Assembly (NCBI RefSeq): GCF_037914945.1 | Contig: NZ_CP149787.1 | Coordinates: 3,286,001 to 3,350,000 of the forward strand | Direction of reading: 5' to 3' | DNA: 64,000 nt | Source of the DNA: Haloterrigena sp. KLK7 | Lineage (GTDB): Archaea; Halobacteriota; Halobacteria; Halobacteriales; Natrialbaceae | Part shown: positions 44,283 through 52,115 of the stretch, in pieces | How the letters are laid out: each line of letters begins with the position of its first letter | How positions within the stretch are numbered: the first letter of the stretch is position 1 | Made by a program: the position numbers and the translations under genes | Notes under the pieces: generated by a model | What the model was told of the DNA's origin: nothing | The model's database searches: none | The model's input: the letters and a program-made list of their open reading frames with translations, nothing else

Positions 44283-45142
44283 GCTCAGACGTACGATTCA
44301 CCGACTTCAAATCCGACAAGCAGCCGACCTGGTGTCCCGGATGCGGCGACTTCGGGACGATGAACGGCATGATGAAAGCCCTCGCCGAAACCGGCAACGA
44401 CCCCGACAACACCTTCGTGGTCGCCGGGATCGGCTGTTCCGGCAAGATCGGGACTTACATGCACAGCTACGCCCTTCACGGGGTCCACGGCCGTGCGCTC
44501 CCGGTCGCCACCGGGGTCAAGATGGCCCGTCCGGACATCGAAGTGATGGCCGCCGGCGGGGACGGTGACGGCTACTCGATCGGTGCCGGTCACTTCGTCC
44601 ACGCCGTCCGCCGAAACGTCGACATGTCCTACGTCGTCATGGACAACCGCATCTACGGGCTGACGAAGGGCCAGGCCTCGCCGACCTCGCGGTCGGACTT
44701 CGAGACCTCGACGACCCCTGAAGGGCCCAAGCAGCCGCCGGTCAATCCGCTGGCCCTCGCGCTGGCCTCGGGTGCCTCCTTCATCGCCCAGTCCTTTGCC
44801 TCCGACGCGCTGCGCCACCAGGAGATCATCCAGGAAGCGATCGAGCACGACGGCTTCGGCTTCGTCAACGTCTTCAGCCCCTGTGTCACGTTCAACGACG
44901 TCGACACCTACGACTACTTCCGCGACAACCTCGTCGACCTCCAGGACGAGGGCCACGATCCGAACGACTACGAGGCCGCCAAGGAAGTCATCCTCGACAG
45001 CGACAAGGAGTACCAGGGCGTCATGTACCAGGACGAGAACTCCGTCCCGTACCACGAGAAACACGGCGTCACTGAGGACATGTCCGAGATTCCCGAGGGC
45101 GCGCCCGAGGACGCGATGGACCTCGTCCGCGAGTTCTACTGA
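44279..45142 (+). CDS. korB: 2-oxoacid:ferredoxin oxidoreductase subunit beta, probably KorB
   Basis: A 287-residue thiamine-diphosphate subunit. The [4Fe-4S]/ThDP start is QPTWCPGCGDFGTMNGMM, followed by GIGCSGKIG with a second ligand Cys and the ThDP-Mg motif AAGGDGDGYSIG through MDNRIYGLTKGQ. A further Cys is in NVFSPCVTFND. With the alpha chain it completes the ferredoxin-dependent oxidoreductase. The ATGA overlap indicates translational coupling. The call as Kor rather than Por rests on length and general similarity only. Confidence 0.85.
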   Translation: MSSDVRFTDFKSDKQPTWCPGCGDFGTMNGMMKALAETGNDPDNTFVVAGIGCSGKIGTYMHSYALHGVHGRALPVATGVKMARPDIEVMAAGGDGDGYSIGAGHFVHAVRRNVDMSYVVMDNRIYGLTKGQASPTSRSDFETSTTPEGPKQPPVNPLALALASGASFIAQSFASDALRHQEIIQEAIEHDGFGFVNVFSPCVTFNDVDTYDYFRDNLVDLQDEGHDPNDYEAAKEVILDSDKEYQGVMYQDENSVPYHEKHGVTEDMSEIPEGAPEDAMDLVREFY

Positions 45143-45161
45143 CGGCCGACGGACCGACGCG

Positions 45162-45167
45162 TTTTTT
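45162..45167 (+). terminator. T-tract terminator after korB
   Basis: Six T residues about 20 bases after the korB stop lie between the GC-rich flanks GACGCG and CGCGCG. This is a likely U-rich termination site. Confidence 0.4.
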
Positions 45168-45197
45168 CGCGCGCTACCGGAACAGCAACGGCACTAT

Positions 45198-45229
45198 CAG
45201 TAGTTGGTAATACGGTTTCTTTATTCAGA
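45198..45229 (+). repeat. left inverted repeat of the islet
   Basis: Begins CAGTAGTTGG and ends ATTCAGA. The reverse complement of the sequence at 47083-47114 matches it at 28 of 32 positions. Confidence 0.75.
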
Positions 45230-45453
45230 ATTAGGTGCGAAACTGATATGCCGGATTCGGTAAGTACGTGTGCGTATTGACTGCCGAGGTTCCTACCGGT
45301 TTTCGATAGTGTCTACCGGACCGTACTAAGTGTAGGTTATGCATTGGGCAAGACAATCTAGCGACGGCTGGAAGAAAGGCCATATACACGTCTCACTCTA
45401 TTACATTGAGTTCCGAACAGGATTTAGCTAACGGCTTTATGAACTATTGATTC

Positions 45454-45813
45454 TCAGGAACACTCAAGTTGATCTGATCCGTGCCGTTCCATCCATATCT
45501 CTAGTCCTCGAAAAACTGGCGTGAGATCGTTTACCATTTCTGTTTCTTCGTATTCTACTCGTGGAGGAATTTCGTCGTACTGTGTACGTTCAAGAAACCC
45601 AACTTCGACAAGTTCATCGAGTCGTCGAGAGAGTGTATTCGGCGAAAGTTCGAGCGAATCTTGGAGTTCGCCGAAACGGATCGACTGCTTGTCTGTAGTG
45701 ACAATTTCATTGAGGATTGCTAAGGTATGTGCCTTCCCAAGAAGTGAGAAGAGCGTACTCTCATCAACCCCTTCACCCCGTTTTGATCCTTGACTTCCTT
45801 TGCCCTCGCTCAT
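45454..45813 (-). CDS. HxlR family transcriptional regulator
   Basis: A 119-residue protein from the Met at 45813; the frame is open to 45894 but the family begins near SLLGKAHTLAILNEI. The winged helix shows RFGELQDSLELSPNTLSRRL and VGFLERTQYDEIPPRVEYEE, followed by the HxlR-typical GLEIWMERH. Such regulators often respond to quinones or electrophiles and control a divergent reductase, which is the layout here. A 17-base palindrome (45820-45836) lies directly upstream and is a likely operator. The codon use is less GC-biased than in flanking genes. Confidence 0.88.
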   Translation of the reverse strand: MSEGKGSQGSKRGEGVDESTLFSLLGKAHTLAILNEIVTTDKQSIRFGELQDSLELSPNTLSRRLDELVEVGFLERTQYDEIPPRVEYEETEMVNDLTPVFRGLEIWMERHGSDQLECS

Positions 45814-45819
45814 AGCACC

Positions 45820-45836
45820 ACTACGAAATTCGTAGT
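45820..45836 (-). promoter_or_regulatory. palindromic operator candidate of the HxlR gene
   Basis: ACTACGAAATTCGTAGT is a perfect palindrome with 8-bp arms and one central base. It lies 7-23 bases upstream of the ATG at 45813, over the expected transcription start. This suits autoregulation by the HxlR protein. No second exact copy was found before the divergent reductase. Confidence 0.6.
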
Positions 45837-46030
45837 AATAGATGTTCCGAAGAGGAGTATCCTCAGTTGGGATACTACAAGAGGAGCAAGCCACGTACTT
45901 CAGGTTTCAATTGAGACGGGTATGGATTGATACGTTGATCCCCTCACTTCCACTCTCGGTAGTAGCAACCAGACTCCTAACTTGGTAGCTTTTCACGTCC
46001 CCACTCATGGGCTAGAACGGGAGACTATTG

Positions 46031-46819
46031 ATGAAAATCGGAATGATTGGCGCAGGGAATGTCGGGAGTACAGCCGCTCAGAACTTCGTTGAAGCAGGCC
46101 ACGAGGTTATGATTAGCAATTCTCGGGGACCAGAAACACTCACCGATCTCGTTGACGATCTGGGAAGCAACGCTCATGCGGGGACCGTCTCTGAGGCAGC
46201 CGATTTCGGCGAAGTCGTCATGGAGGCGATTCCGTTCAATGCATACAAATCCCTCCCTGCGGACATTCTCAGTGATAAGATCGTTATCAGTGCCTCAAAT
46301 TATTATCCGGGGCGTGATGGACTAACCGACGTAGGGAAGACACATACGGACCTCATTGCGGATCATCTCGAAGACTCAAGAGTCATCAAGGCATTCAATT
46401 CTATTTATTGGGAAAACCTCCGAGACGGACAACGGCTTGAGGCCGATCCGGATGATCGTTTTGCGATATTTATCGCTGGGGATGATGATGAGGCGAAAAG
46501 TGTAGTTTCGAGTCTTATCGAAGATATTGGATTCACTCCTGTGGATACAGGTCTACTTACTGAGGGAGGCCGTCACATACAACCGGGTTCGCCGATCTAT
46601 ACTGGCTCACTGACCGCGAGTGAGGCACGGACACGGTTAGCGGCACTCAAAGCGACTGTGGCTGCATATGAAAACGGCTATTACAGCCCCTCGCAGGAAG
46701 TCACAATCCAAGAACTAGCTAATGAATTAGACATGAGTGAAGAGTCTCTCTCAGAACATCTTCGTCGGGGGACAGAACAACTCATCAATCAATATCTTAA
46801 GTCATTCCCCTTTAGTTAA
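46031..46819 (+). CDS. NADP/F420-type reductase fused to a C-terminal HTH_10 domain
   Basis: A 262-residue protein. The N-terminal ~200 residues are an F420-dependent NADP reductase-like Rossmann domain: MKIGMIGAGNVGSTAAQNF, SNSRGPETLTDL, EAIPFNAYKSLP, KAFNSIYWEN and PIYTGSLTASEAR. The last ~55 residues (ATVAAYENGYYSPSQEV, then TIQELANELDMSEESLSEHL, then RRGTEQLINQYL) match the HTH_10 domain of Bat-like haloarchaeal regulators. An enzyme ending in a DNA-binding domain is unusual and suggests a redox-sensing regulator. The ATG at 46031 is used. It is divergent from the HxlR gene. Confidence 0.82.
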   Translation: MKIGMIGAGNVGSTAAQNFVEAGHEVMISNSRGPETLTDLVDDLGSNAHAGTVSEAADFGEVVMEAIPFNAYKSLPADILSDKIVISASNYYPGRDGLTDVGKTHTDLIADHLEDSRVIKAFNSIYWENLRDGQRLEADPDDRFAIFIAGDDDEAKSVVSSLIEDIGFTPVDTGLLTEGGRHIQPGSPIYTGSLTASEARTRLAALKATVAAYENGYYSPSQEVTIQELANELDMSEESLSEHLRRGTEQLINQYLKSFPFS

Positions 46820-46860
46820 GACTCACAAGCTCTACGGTTGAAGTCTATGCCGTCATGGGA

Positions 46861-46965
46861 TTCACCAGAGCCGAACTGGCCAATGAGCTGAATATGAGTA
46901 AATAGTCAATCTCATAATATCTTCGGCAAGGAACGGAGCAACTCATCAATCAATATCTTGATTGA
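46861..46965 (+). pseudogene. decayed second copy of the HTH_10 tail
   Basis: Translation from 46861 reads FTRAELANELNMSK, stop, SIS, stop, then YLRQGTEQLINQYLD and stop. It is clearly similar to the C-terminus of the preceding gene, but has in-frame stops at 46903 and 46915. A stretch including CTCATCAATCAATATCTT is identical at DNA level in both copies. It is the residue of a tandem duplication or of a second family member. Confidence 0.75.
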
Positions 46966-47204
46966 GAACCTATTTCCAGCCACTAATAATCCGTTATTAT
47001 CCAATTTTAACAACTATCGAACAGGTGGATGGCTACTCCGGTAACGCTTTCACCTGTACTTAACGCGACTTTCACGACCACCTCTGAATAAAGAAACCGT
47101 GCTACTATCTACTGCTCTGGCGAGAGCGGGAGCGGAAACGATTGGGGATCGGTCGTCGAGCGGAATCGCTCGGACTCGAGTCCGAACACCGAGACGCAGC
47201 CCGA
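46966..47204. other. islet right end and junction to GC-rich DNA
   Basis: AT-rich sequence with no gene up to the right inverted repeat at 47083-47114, then about 90 bases of ordinary GC-rich DNA up to the end of the DUF6517-like gene. Confidence 0.5.
47083..47114 (-). repeat. right inverted repeat of the islet
   Basis: Reads TCTGAATAAAGAAACCGT on the plus strand (18 bases perfect to the left end in reverse complement) and ends with CTACTG, which pairs with the CAGTAG of the left end. Confidence 0.75.
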
Positions 47205-47861
47205 TCAGACGGGGTGTTCGACGGACTCCATCAGTTCCTCGACGGTCGCCGACTCGGCGGCGAGCGCGGCGGGATGACTGCCGACCAGCACCAGCCGATC
47301 GCCCTCGTGAGCGAACGACGTCACCGCGAGGTCGACGTCGATCCGTTCGCCCTCGAACGTCGTCGTCCCCTCGAAGACGTCGACCGACCGTCCGTCGCCG
47401 AGGATATCGAGGCCGAACGACTCCCGATGCGTGAGGTTCTCGATCGAGACGCCGCTGTGCTCGAGTTCGCCACCGTACTCCGAGAGCAGGTCCTCGTTGC
47501 TCAGTTCGCCGATCGGATTGAACGACCGGCCCGCGACCGAGACGTCCGGAACCGAGATCGCGGCGAAGGCACAGCCCTCGCTCGCGGTGCCGCGGAATTC
47601 GATCTCCTTCGTGTACGTCGAGGTCCAGACGGTCGCTTCGACGTCGCGCTCGACGCCGACGTCGACGCGCTCCTCGATCGATCGCTGCTCGATCGCGCGT
47701 TCCTCGTAGCCGGCCGTTTCGAGCGCGCTGTCGGTCGGTGCCGCGCGTTCGGCCGCGACCTCGAGCGGGGCGTTTCCGAGTGCGAAATCGAGACAGCCGG
47801 CAGCGAGCGCGAGCGAGCCGGTCACTCCGGCCGCGAGAAGCGTTCGTCGAGACGTACTCAT
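47205..47861 (-). CDS. lipoprotein, DUF6517-like
   Basis: A 218-residue protein. The N-terminus is a Tat-like signal with lipobox (TSRRTLLAAGVTGS, then LALAAGC with Cys23), so it should be lipid-anchored outside the membrane. The mature part is beta-rich with RFSFNPIGELS-like and GTTTFEGERIDVDLAVTSFA segments. From memory this resembles the haloarchaeal DUF6517 family, but the match is by pattern. The ATG at 47861 starts the signal peptide; the longer frame is rejected. Confidence 0.65.
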   Translation of the reverse strand: MSTSRRTLLAAGVTGSLALAAGCLDFALGNAPLEVAAERAAPTDSALETAGYEERAIEQRSIEERVDVGVERDVEATVWTSTYTKEIEFRGTASEGCAFAAISVPDVSVAGRSFNPIGELSNEDLLSEYGGELEHSGVSIENLTHRESFGLDILGDGRSVDVFEGTTTFEGERIDVDLAVTSFAHEGDRLVLVGSHPAALAAESATVEELMESVEHPV

Positions 47862-48013
47862 TATCCTGACCTTCGCCAGCATCCGTATATTCCTTGTGGC
47901 AGGCCGGCTTCGGCTGTCAGCGCGGCGAAATGAGGCGAATCGCCGTGTCCCGTTGCTCGGTGGCGACGGCGAACACAGCAAGCGTTATCGGGGTCGACCC
48001 CACCCGTTTAGGC

Positions 48014-49135
48014 ATGACCGAGTTCGCCAACCGGGTCGAGCAAGTGTCGATCAGCGGGATTCGCGAAGTGTTCGAAGCCGCGAGCGAGGACGCGATCAAC
48101 CTCGGACTGGGACAGCCGGACTTTCCGACGCCCGCCCACGCCCGCCGCGGGGCGATCGAGGCGATCGAGTCGGGCCACACGGACGCCTACACGTCGAACA
48201 AGGGGACCCGCAGCCTCCGCGAAGCGATCTCGGCGAAGTACGACCGAGACTACGGCCTCGAGATCGACCCCGAAGACCTCATCGCCACCTCGGGCGGCAG
48301 CGAGGCCCTACACCTCGTCCTGCAGGCCCACGTCGACCCGGGCGAGGAGGTCATCTTCCCGGATCCCGGGTTCGTCTCCTACGACGCCCTGACTCACATC
48401 GCCGACGGGACGCCCAAACCCGTGGGGCTGCGCGAGGACCTCACGCTCGATCCCGCGACGGTCGAGGAGGCGATCACCGACGACACCGCCGTCTTCGTCG
48501 TCAACAGCCCCGCGAACCCGACCGGTGCCGTCCAGAGTGAAGAGGACATGCGCGAGTTCGCCCGTATCGCCGACGAGCACGACGTGCTCTGTCTCTCCGA
48601 CGAGGTCTACGAGCACATCGTCTTCGAGGGCGAGCACCGCTCGCCGATGGAGTTCGCCGAGACGGACAACGTGGTCGTCGTCAGCGCCTGCTCCAAAACG
48701 TACTCGATGACCGGCTGGCGACTGGGCTGGGTCGCCGCCTCCAATCGCCGCATCGAGCGGATGCTGCGCGTCCACCAGTACGGGCAGGCCTGTGCCTCCG
48801 CGCCCGCCCAGTACGCCGCCGAGGCGGCTCTTACGGGCCCGCAGGAGCCGGTCGAGGAGATGGTCGAGACGTTCGAACGGCGACGCGACCTCGTCGTCGA
48901 CGGCCTCGAGGACGCCGGTCTCGAAGTCCCCACGCCGGCGGGCGCCTTCTACGCGATGCCGAAGGTTCCCGAGGGCTGGTGCGACGAGGTGCTGGACCGC
49001 GGCGTGGTCGTGGTCCCGGGCGACGCCTTCGGGGAGAACGGCGCGGGCTACGCCCGGCTCTCGTACGCGACGGGCACCGAGGAGCTGAAGGAAGCCCTCG
49101 AGATCATCGACGACGCGACGCGGGCGGTTCGGTAG
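48014..49135 (+). CDS. class I/II pyridoxal-phosphate aminotransferase
   Basis: A 373-residue fold-type I aminotransferase. Markers are NLGLGQPDFPTPAHA, YTSNKGTRSLREAI, SGGSEALHLVL, NSPANPTGAV with the Asn, LSDEVYEHIVF, and the Schiff-base lysine in SACSKTYSMTGWRLGW, followed by the substrate Arg in YARLSYATG. It belongs to the aspartate/aromatic aminotransferase group; the specific amino acid is not evident. The ATG at 48014 is chosen because the 40-codon upstream frame is not homologous. Confidence 0.9.
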   Translation: MTEFANRVEQVSISGIREVFEAASEDAINLGLGQPDFPTPAHARRGAIEAIESGHTDAYTSNKGTRSLREAISAKYDRDYGLEIDPEDLIATSGGSEALHLVLQAHVDPGEEVIFPDPGFVSYDALTHIADGTPKPVGLREDLTLDPATVEEAITDDTAVFVVNSPANPTGAVQSEEDMREFARIADEHDVLCLSDEVYEHIVFEGEHRSPMEFAETDNVVVVSACSKTYSMTGWRLGWVAASNRRIERMLRVHQYGQACASAPAQYAAEAALTGPQEPVEEMVETFERRRDLVVDGLEDAGLEVPTPAGAFYAMPKVPEGWCDEVLDRGVVVVPGDAFGENGAGYARLSYATGTEELKEALEIIDDATRAVR

Positions 49136-49169
49136 GTGCCGACCGGGATCGGCGGGCGCGATCCGCCGG

Positions 49170-49571
49170 TCACTTCGACGACCGACTGACGACTCGAGGC
49201 GCCGTCTCGGGATCCAACAGACACTCCGCGGGGAGTTCGTCCCGGCGGCCGTCCAGGAGCTCGACGACGGTCCTGATCTCGTCGAATCGGGGGCCTCGCG
49301 TCACGCGGTGAGCGTTCCGATCCCACTCGATGTAGCCGTAGTCGGCCAGCTTCGGAAGGTGGACGTGGTGTGCGCGAAGGATGTCTTCGTCCGCATCGGG
49401 TATCCCCCGACCGCTCGAGAGGTGTCTGCGAAGCAGTTCGTCGTTCGACCCGGCGACGTCCGACGAGACGCCGTCGGGTCGCGAGACGTGCTGTGGCGTG
49501 CGGTCGAGCAGGTCAACGAGTAATTCCCGGCGGTACTCGGCCGCGAGCGCGTCGAACATGTGGTCGATCAT
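49170..49571 (-). CDS. DUF7344-type winged-helix regulator
   Basis: A 133-residue protein. It opens FDALAAEYRRELLVDLLDR, contains HHVHLPKLADYGYIEWD, the recognition and wing part typical of haloarchaeal DUF7344/ArsR-like proteins, and ends with a charged helix. It is convergent with the aminotransferase. Targets are unknown. Two internal Met codons near the start (residues 1 and 5) are both possible. Confidence 0.78.
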   Translation of the reverse strand: MIDHMFDALAAEYRRELLVDLLDRTPQHVSRPDGVSSDVAGSNDELLRRHLSSGRGIPDADEDILRAHHVHLPKLADYGYIEWDRNAHRVTRGPRFDEIRTVVELLDGRRDELPAECLLDPETAPRVVSRSSK

Positions 49572-49682
49572 CTATTGTCTCCCCCTCGGGACCCAGTGAC
49601 ACCTTCGATAGCATTAAACGGGAGACATTTTCACCGCCGGTCTCTGTTTTGAGTAACCGAGTGACGAGCGGGCTCGCCCGCC

Positions 49683-50246
49683 CTACTGCGCGAACTCCTC
49701 GAGCAGCGTCTCGCAGAACGCCTCGAGGTCGTCCGGGTTCCGGCTCGTGATCAGTCCGTCGTCGACGACGACCTCCTCGTCGACCCACTCGCCGCCGGCG
49801 TTGCGGACGTCGGTCTGGAGGCTGTGGTAGGACGTCAGCCGCCGTCCGTCCACGACGTCGGCCTCGATCAGCGTCCACGGGCCGTGGCAGATCACGGCCG
49901 TCGGCTTGTCAGCTTTCACGTGGGTTCGAAGGAGTTCGACGCCCTCGTCCCGCGTTCGGAGGGTGTCCGCGCCGACGGTTCCCCCGGGGACGATCACTGC
50001 GTCGTAGTCGTCCGCGGAAACCTCGTCGAAGCTCTTCTCGATCTCGTAGCTCTCGCTCTCTTCTAAGTCGTTGTTGACCGTCTGTCCCTCGCCGGTCTCG
50101 CTCCCGACGACGTCGACCGTCGCGCCGGCGTCGGTGACGAGGTCCTTCGGTTCGACGAACTCCACCTCTTCGGTGCCCTCCTGTGCGAGGAACACTGCGA
50201 CCGTGACGTCCTCGAGTTCGCTGCCGTCGACGTCGATGTCTACCAT
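49683..50246 (-). CDS. DJ-1/PfpI family protein (PfpI/DUF4066-like amidotransferase fold)
   Basis: A 187-residue DJ-1/PfpI protein. After a short leader come VTVAVFLAQEGTEEVEF with the conserved Glu and AVICHGPWTLIEADVV with the catalytic Cys and the adjacent His near residue 109. The stretch DAGATVDVVGSE is family-typical. It is a divergent paralog of the gene at 20598. Enzymatic role (deglycase, protease or other) is unresolved. The ATG at 50246 is used. Confidence 0.88.
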   Translation of the reverse strand: MVDIDVDGSELEDVTVAVFLAQEGTEEVEFVEPKDLVTDAGATVDVVGSETGEGQTVNNDLEESESYEIEKSFDEVSADDYDAVIVPGGTVGADTLRTRDEGVELLRTHVKADKPTAVICHGPWTLIEADVVDGRRLTSYHSLQTDVRNAGGEWVDEEVVVDDGLITSRNPDDLEAFCETLLEEFAQ

Positions 50247-50347
50247 GTCCGCGAACACGGTCGTCGAAGGGAGAAGCGTTGGACTTGCGGATGCAGCCGC
50301 GGCGAGCCGCCCATCGGACGGCCTCGTTGGCCGTCAGGAACTGTAGC

Positions 50348-50354
50348 CTTATAC
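50348..50354 (+). promoter_or_regulatory. TATA box of the quinone reductase gene
   Basis: CTTATAC is centred 31 bases before the ATG at 50382 and 16 before the ATG at 50367. Archaeal spacing favours 50382 as the translated start. Confidence 0.5.
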
Positions 50355-50381
50355 GCCTCTGCGGGCATGATACCGAACGAG

Positions 50382-51347
50382 ATGCGCGCTGTACGCCTTC
50401 AGGAACACGGCGACGCAGACGTACTGCAGGTCGACGAGATCGACCGACCCGAGCCCGACGCGGACGAACTGCTCGTCGAAGTGGTCGCCGCGGGGGTCAA
50501 CCCCGTCGACACCTACTTCCGGGACGGCTCGTACGAACCGGTCGACGTGCCCTTCACGCCAGGCGTCGATTTCGCCGGCGTCGTCGCGGAGACGGGCGAC
50601 GCCGTCGGAGACTTCTCGGAGGGCGACCGCGTCTTCGGCACCGGCATCGGCAACGGCACCTTCCAGGGATCCTATGCCGAGTACGCGACGGTGCCGACCG
50701 ACCGCGTCGTTCACCTCCCCGACGGCGCGGACCTGACCGAGGCCGGCGCGGCGGGCGTCGCCGCGGTCACGGCCTGGCGCGCGCTGGTCGACCACGCCGC
50801 CCTCGACCCCGCCGAGTACTGCCTAGTCCACGGCGGCTCCGGCGGCGTCGGCCACGCCGCCGTCCAGATCGCTGACGCGGTCAGCGCTCGAGTCGTCACT
50901 ACCGCTTCGGACGAGTATCACGACGCCCTCGAGAACCTCGGCGCCGAAACGGTCCTCGACTACGCGCGCGACGACCTCGCGGACGCCGTCATGGAGGCCA
51001 GCGACGGCGGCGTCGACGCCGTGCTGGACCACCGGCTGGACGACTACCTCCAGTTCGACGCGGACGTCGCCGCCACCGGCTGTCGCGTCGTCGGGATCGG
51101 CGAGAACAGCCCCGATCCCGGCTTCTCGAACGACGGCGCCGCGCGCTCGAAGGACGTCAGCTACCAGTTCATGAGCATGTTCAACACGCCGGACCTGCGC
51201 GTCCCGCTTCGCGGCGTCGCCCACCTCATGGCGAGCGGCGAGCTGTCGATCGAACTCGCGCGAACGTACGACCTCGAGGAGGCCTCGCAGGCCCAGCGCG
51301 ACGTGATGACCGACAGCTTCCTCGGGAAGCTGGTCCTCGAGCCCTAA
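50382..51347 (+). CDS. NADPH:quinone reductase-like MDR oxidoreductase
   Basis: A 321-residue medium-chain dehydrogenase/reductase without zinc ligands. It shows AVRLQEHGDADVLQVDEI, VAAGVNPVDTYFR, PFTPGVDFAGVVAETGD and, in the cofactor domain, CLVHGGSGGVGHAAVQIAD followed by ARVVTTASDEY. The enzyme reduces quinones or enones with NADPH. It could form part of the electrophile response, but no regulator is adjacent. The ATG at 50382 fits the TATA spacing better than 50367. Confidence 0.88.
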   Translation: MRAVRLQEHGDADVLQVDEIDRPEPDADELLVEVVAAGVNPVDTYFRDGSYEPVDVPFTPGVDFAGVVAETGDAVGDFSEGDRVFGTGIGNGTFQGSYAEYATVPTDRVVHLPDGADLTEAGAAGVAAVTAWRALVDHAALDPAEYCLVHGGSGGVGHAAVQIADAVSARVVTTASDEYHDALENLGAETVLDYARDDLADAVMEASDGGVDAVLDHRLDDYLQFDADVAATGCRVVGIGENSPDPGFSNDGAARSKDVSYQFMSMFNTPDLRVPLRGVAHLMASGELSIELARTYDLEEASQAQRDVMTDSFLGKLVLEP

Positions 51348-51592
51348 CACGCGCGGGTTTCGGAGGGGTCGACCCGCTCCTGTGCGGTGGCGCGCGCTGT
51401 GCCGCGACGAGTGAACAACGAGTCGCGGGAAAATCGTGCGAGGGATGAGCGAGTGAGCAAAGCGAACGAGTGAATCGGTTGGGGAGGACGTGGAGCTCCC
51501 TGCTGCCACGTGAGCAGCGCGTATACATCGCTGTTCAGTACGCCGACAGAGTCACAGTTCGCTATCGAACTCGAGCGATCCGACGGCGTCCG

Positions 51593-51997
51593 TTACCGGA
51601 GCGGTCCACAGACGGCCTCCTGCCGGTCCAACAGCCTCCGTCCCGCATCGCGGAGCGTGAGCGTCTCCGTCTCCGAATCGTAGTCGATCGCGCCCGCGGC
51701 GACCAGCTTCGGGATGTGGAGATGGTGCAACGAGATGCGAGCCTCTCGGACGTCCCGCGACGGGGCACCGGCGAGATCCGAAATCGCTCCCGGATCGGGG
51801 TTCCGCGTCTCGGTCGCGATCGCTTCCGCGACCTCGGACAGCGTCGCCGTACCGTCGGCGCGCTCGAGGTACCGTAACAGCGTCCGTCGCTGCTGATCCG
51901 CCAGCAGTCCCATCGCCGTCCCGATGGCGTCGGCGCTCGAGTCGTCGATATCGGCGTGCGTCGACGGAGAATTCGTCGGTGGGATCATACCCTCCAT
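51593..51997 (-). CDS. DUF7344-type winged-helix regulator
   Basis: A protein of 134 residues (131 if started at the Met at 51988). Features are AMGLLADQQRRTLLRYLERAD, TATLSEVAEAIATE, and ISLHHLHIPKLVAAGAIDYD, ending with LRDAGRRLL. This is the haloarchaeal DUF7344 winged helix. A TATA element (TATTTAAC, plus-strand 52011-52018) is centred 26 bases from the Met at 51988, which suggests that leaderless start. Role unknown. Confidence 0.78.
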   Translation of the reverse strand: MEGMIPPTNSPSTHADIDDSSADAIGTAMGLLADQQRRTLLRYLERADGTATLSEVAEAIATETRNPDPGAISDLAGAPSRDVREARISLHHLHIPKLVAAGAIDYDSETETLTLRDAGRRLLDRQEAVCGPLR

Positions 51998-52115
51998 AGG
52001 CGCCACACGGTATTTAACCGGGCTGTGAGTTCGATCGAAACACTCGATACGTATCGGCCGATGTAACCACTCTGACGACCGGAATCGTCGACTCCGCCCT
52101 CGAGGAGAGGAGCCG

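Larger units (their letters stand above)
45198..47114. mobile_element. 1.9-kb AT-richer islet bounded by 32-bp inverted repeats
   Basis: The left end (45198-45229) and right end (47083-47114) are inverted copies: the inner 18 bases (ACGGTTTCTTTATTCAGA) are perfect and the outer 14 match at 10 positions. Between them the DNA is visibly AT-richer and uses different codons from the flanking genes. It holds an HxlR regulator, a divergent reductase/HTH_10 fusion and an HTH_10 remnant. No transposase is present and no clear target duplication was found. It may be a non-autonomous transposon-like unit or cargo left by one. Confidence 0.65.

Noticed and set aside
45180-47125. A target-site duplication at the ends of the islet
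   Set aside because: Sequences just outside the two repeats (GGCACTAT and CTCTGGCG) do not match, so a duplication is not claimed.
49668-49681. Hairpin GCGGG-CTCG-CCCGC beside the PfpI stop as a terminator
   Set aside because: The stem is only 5 bp and no T-tract follows. It is likely to be chance in GC-rich DNA.
51400-51480. GAGCGAGTGAGC-type sequence after the quinone reductase as another palindromic element
   Set aside because: It is a low-complexity direct repeat without an inverted stem, unlike the elements near dnaK.
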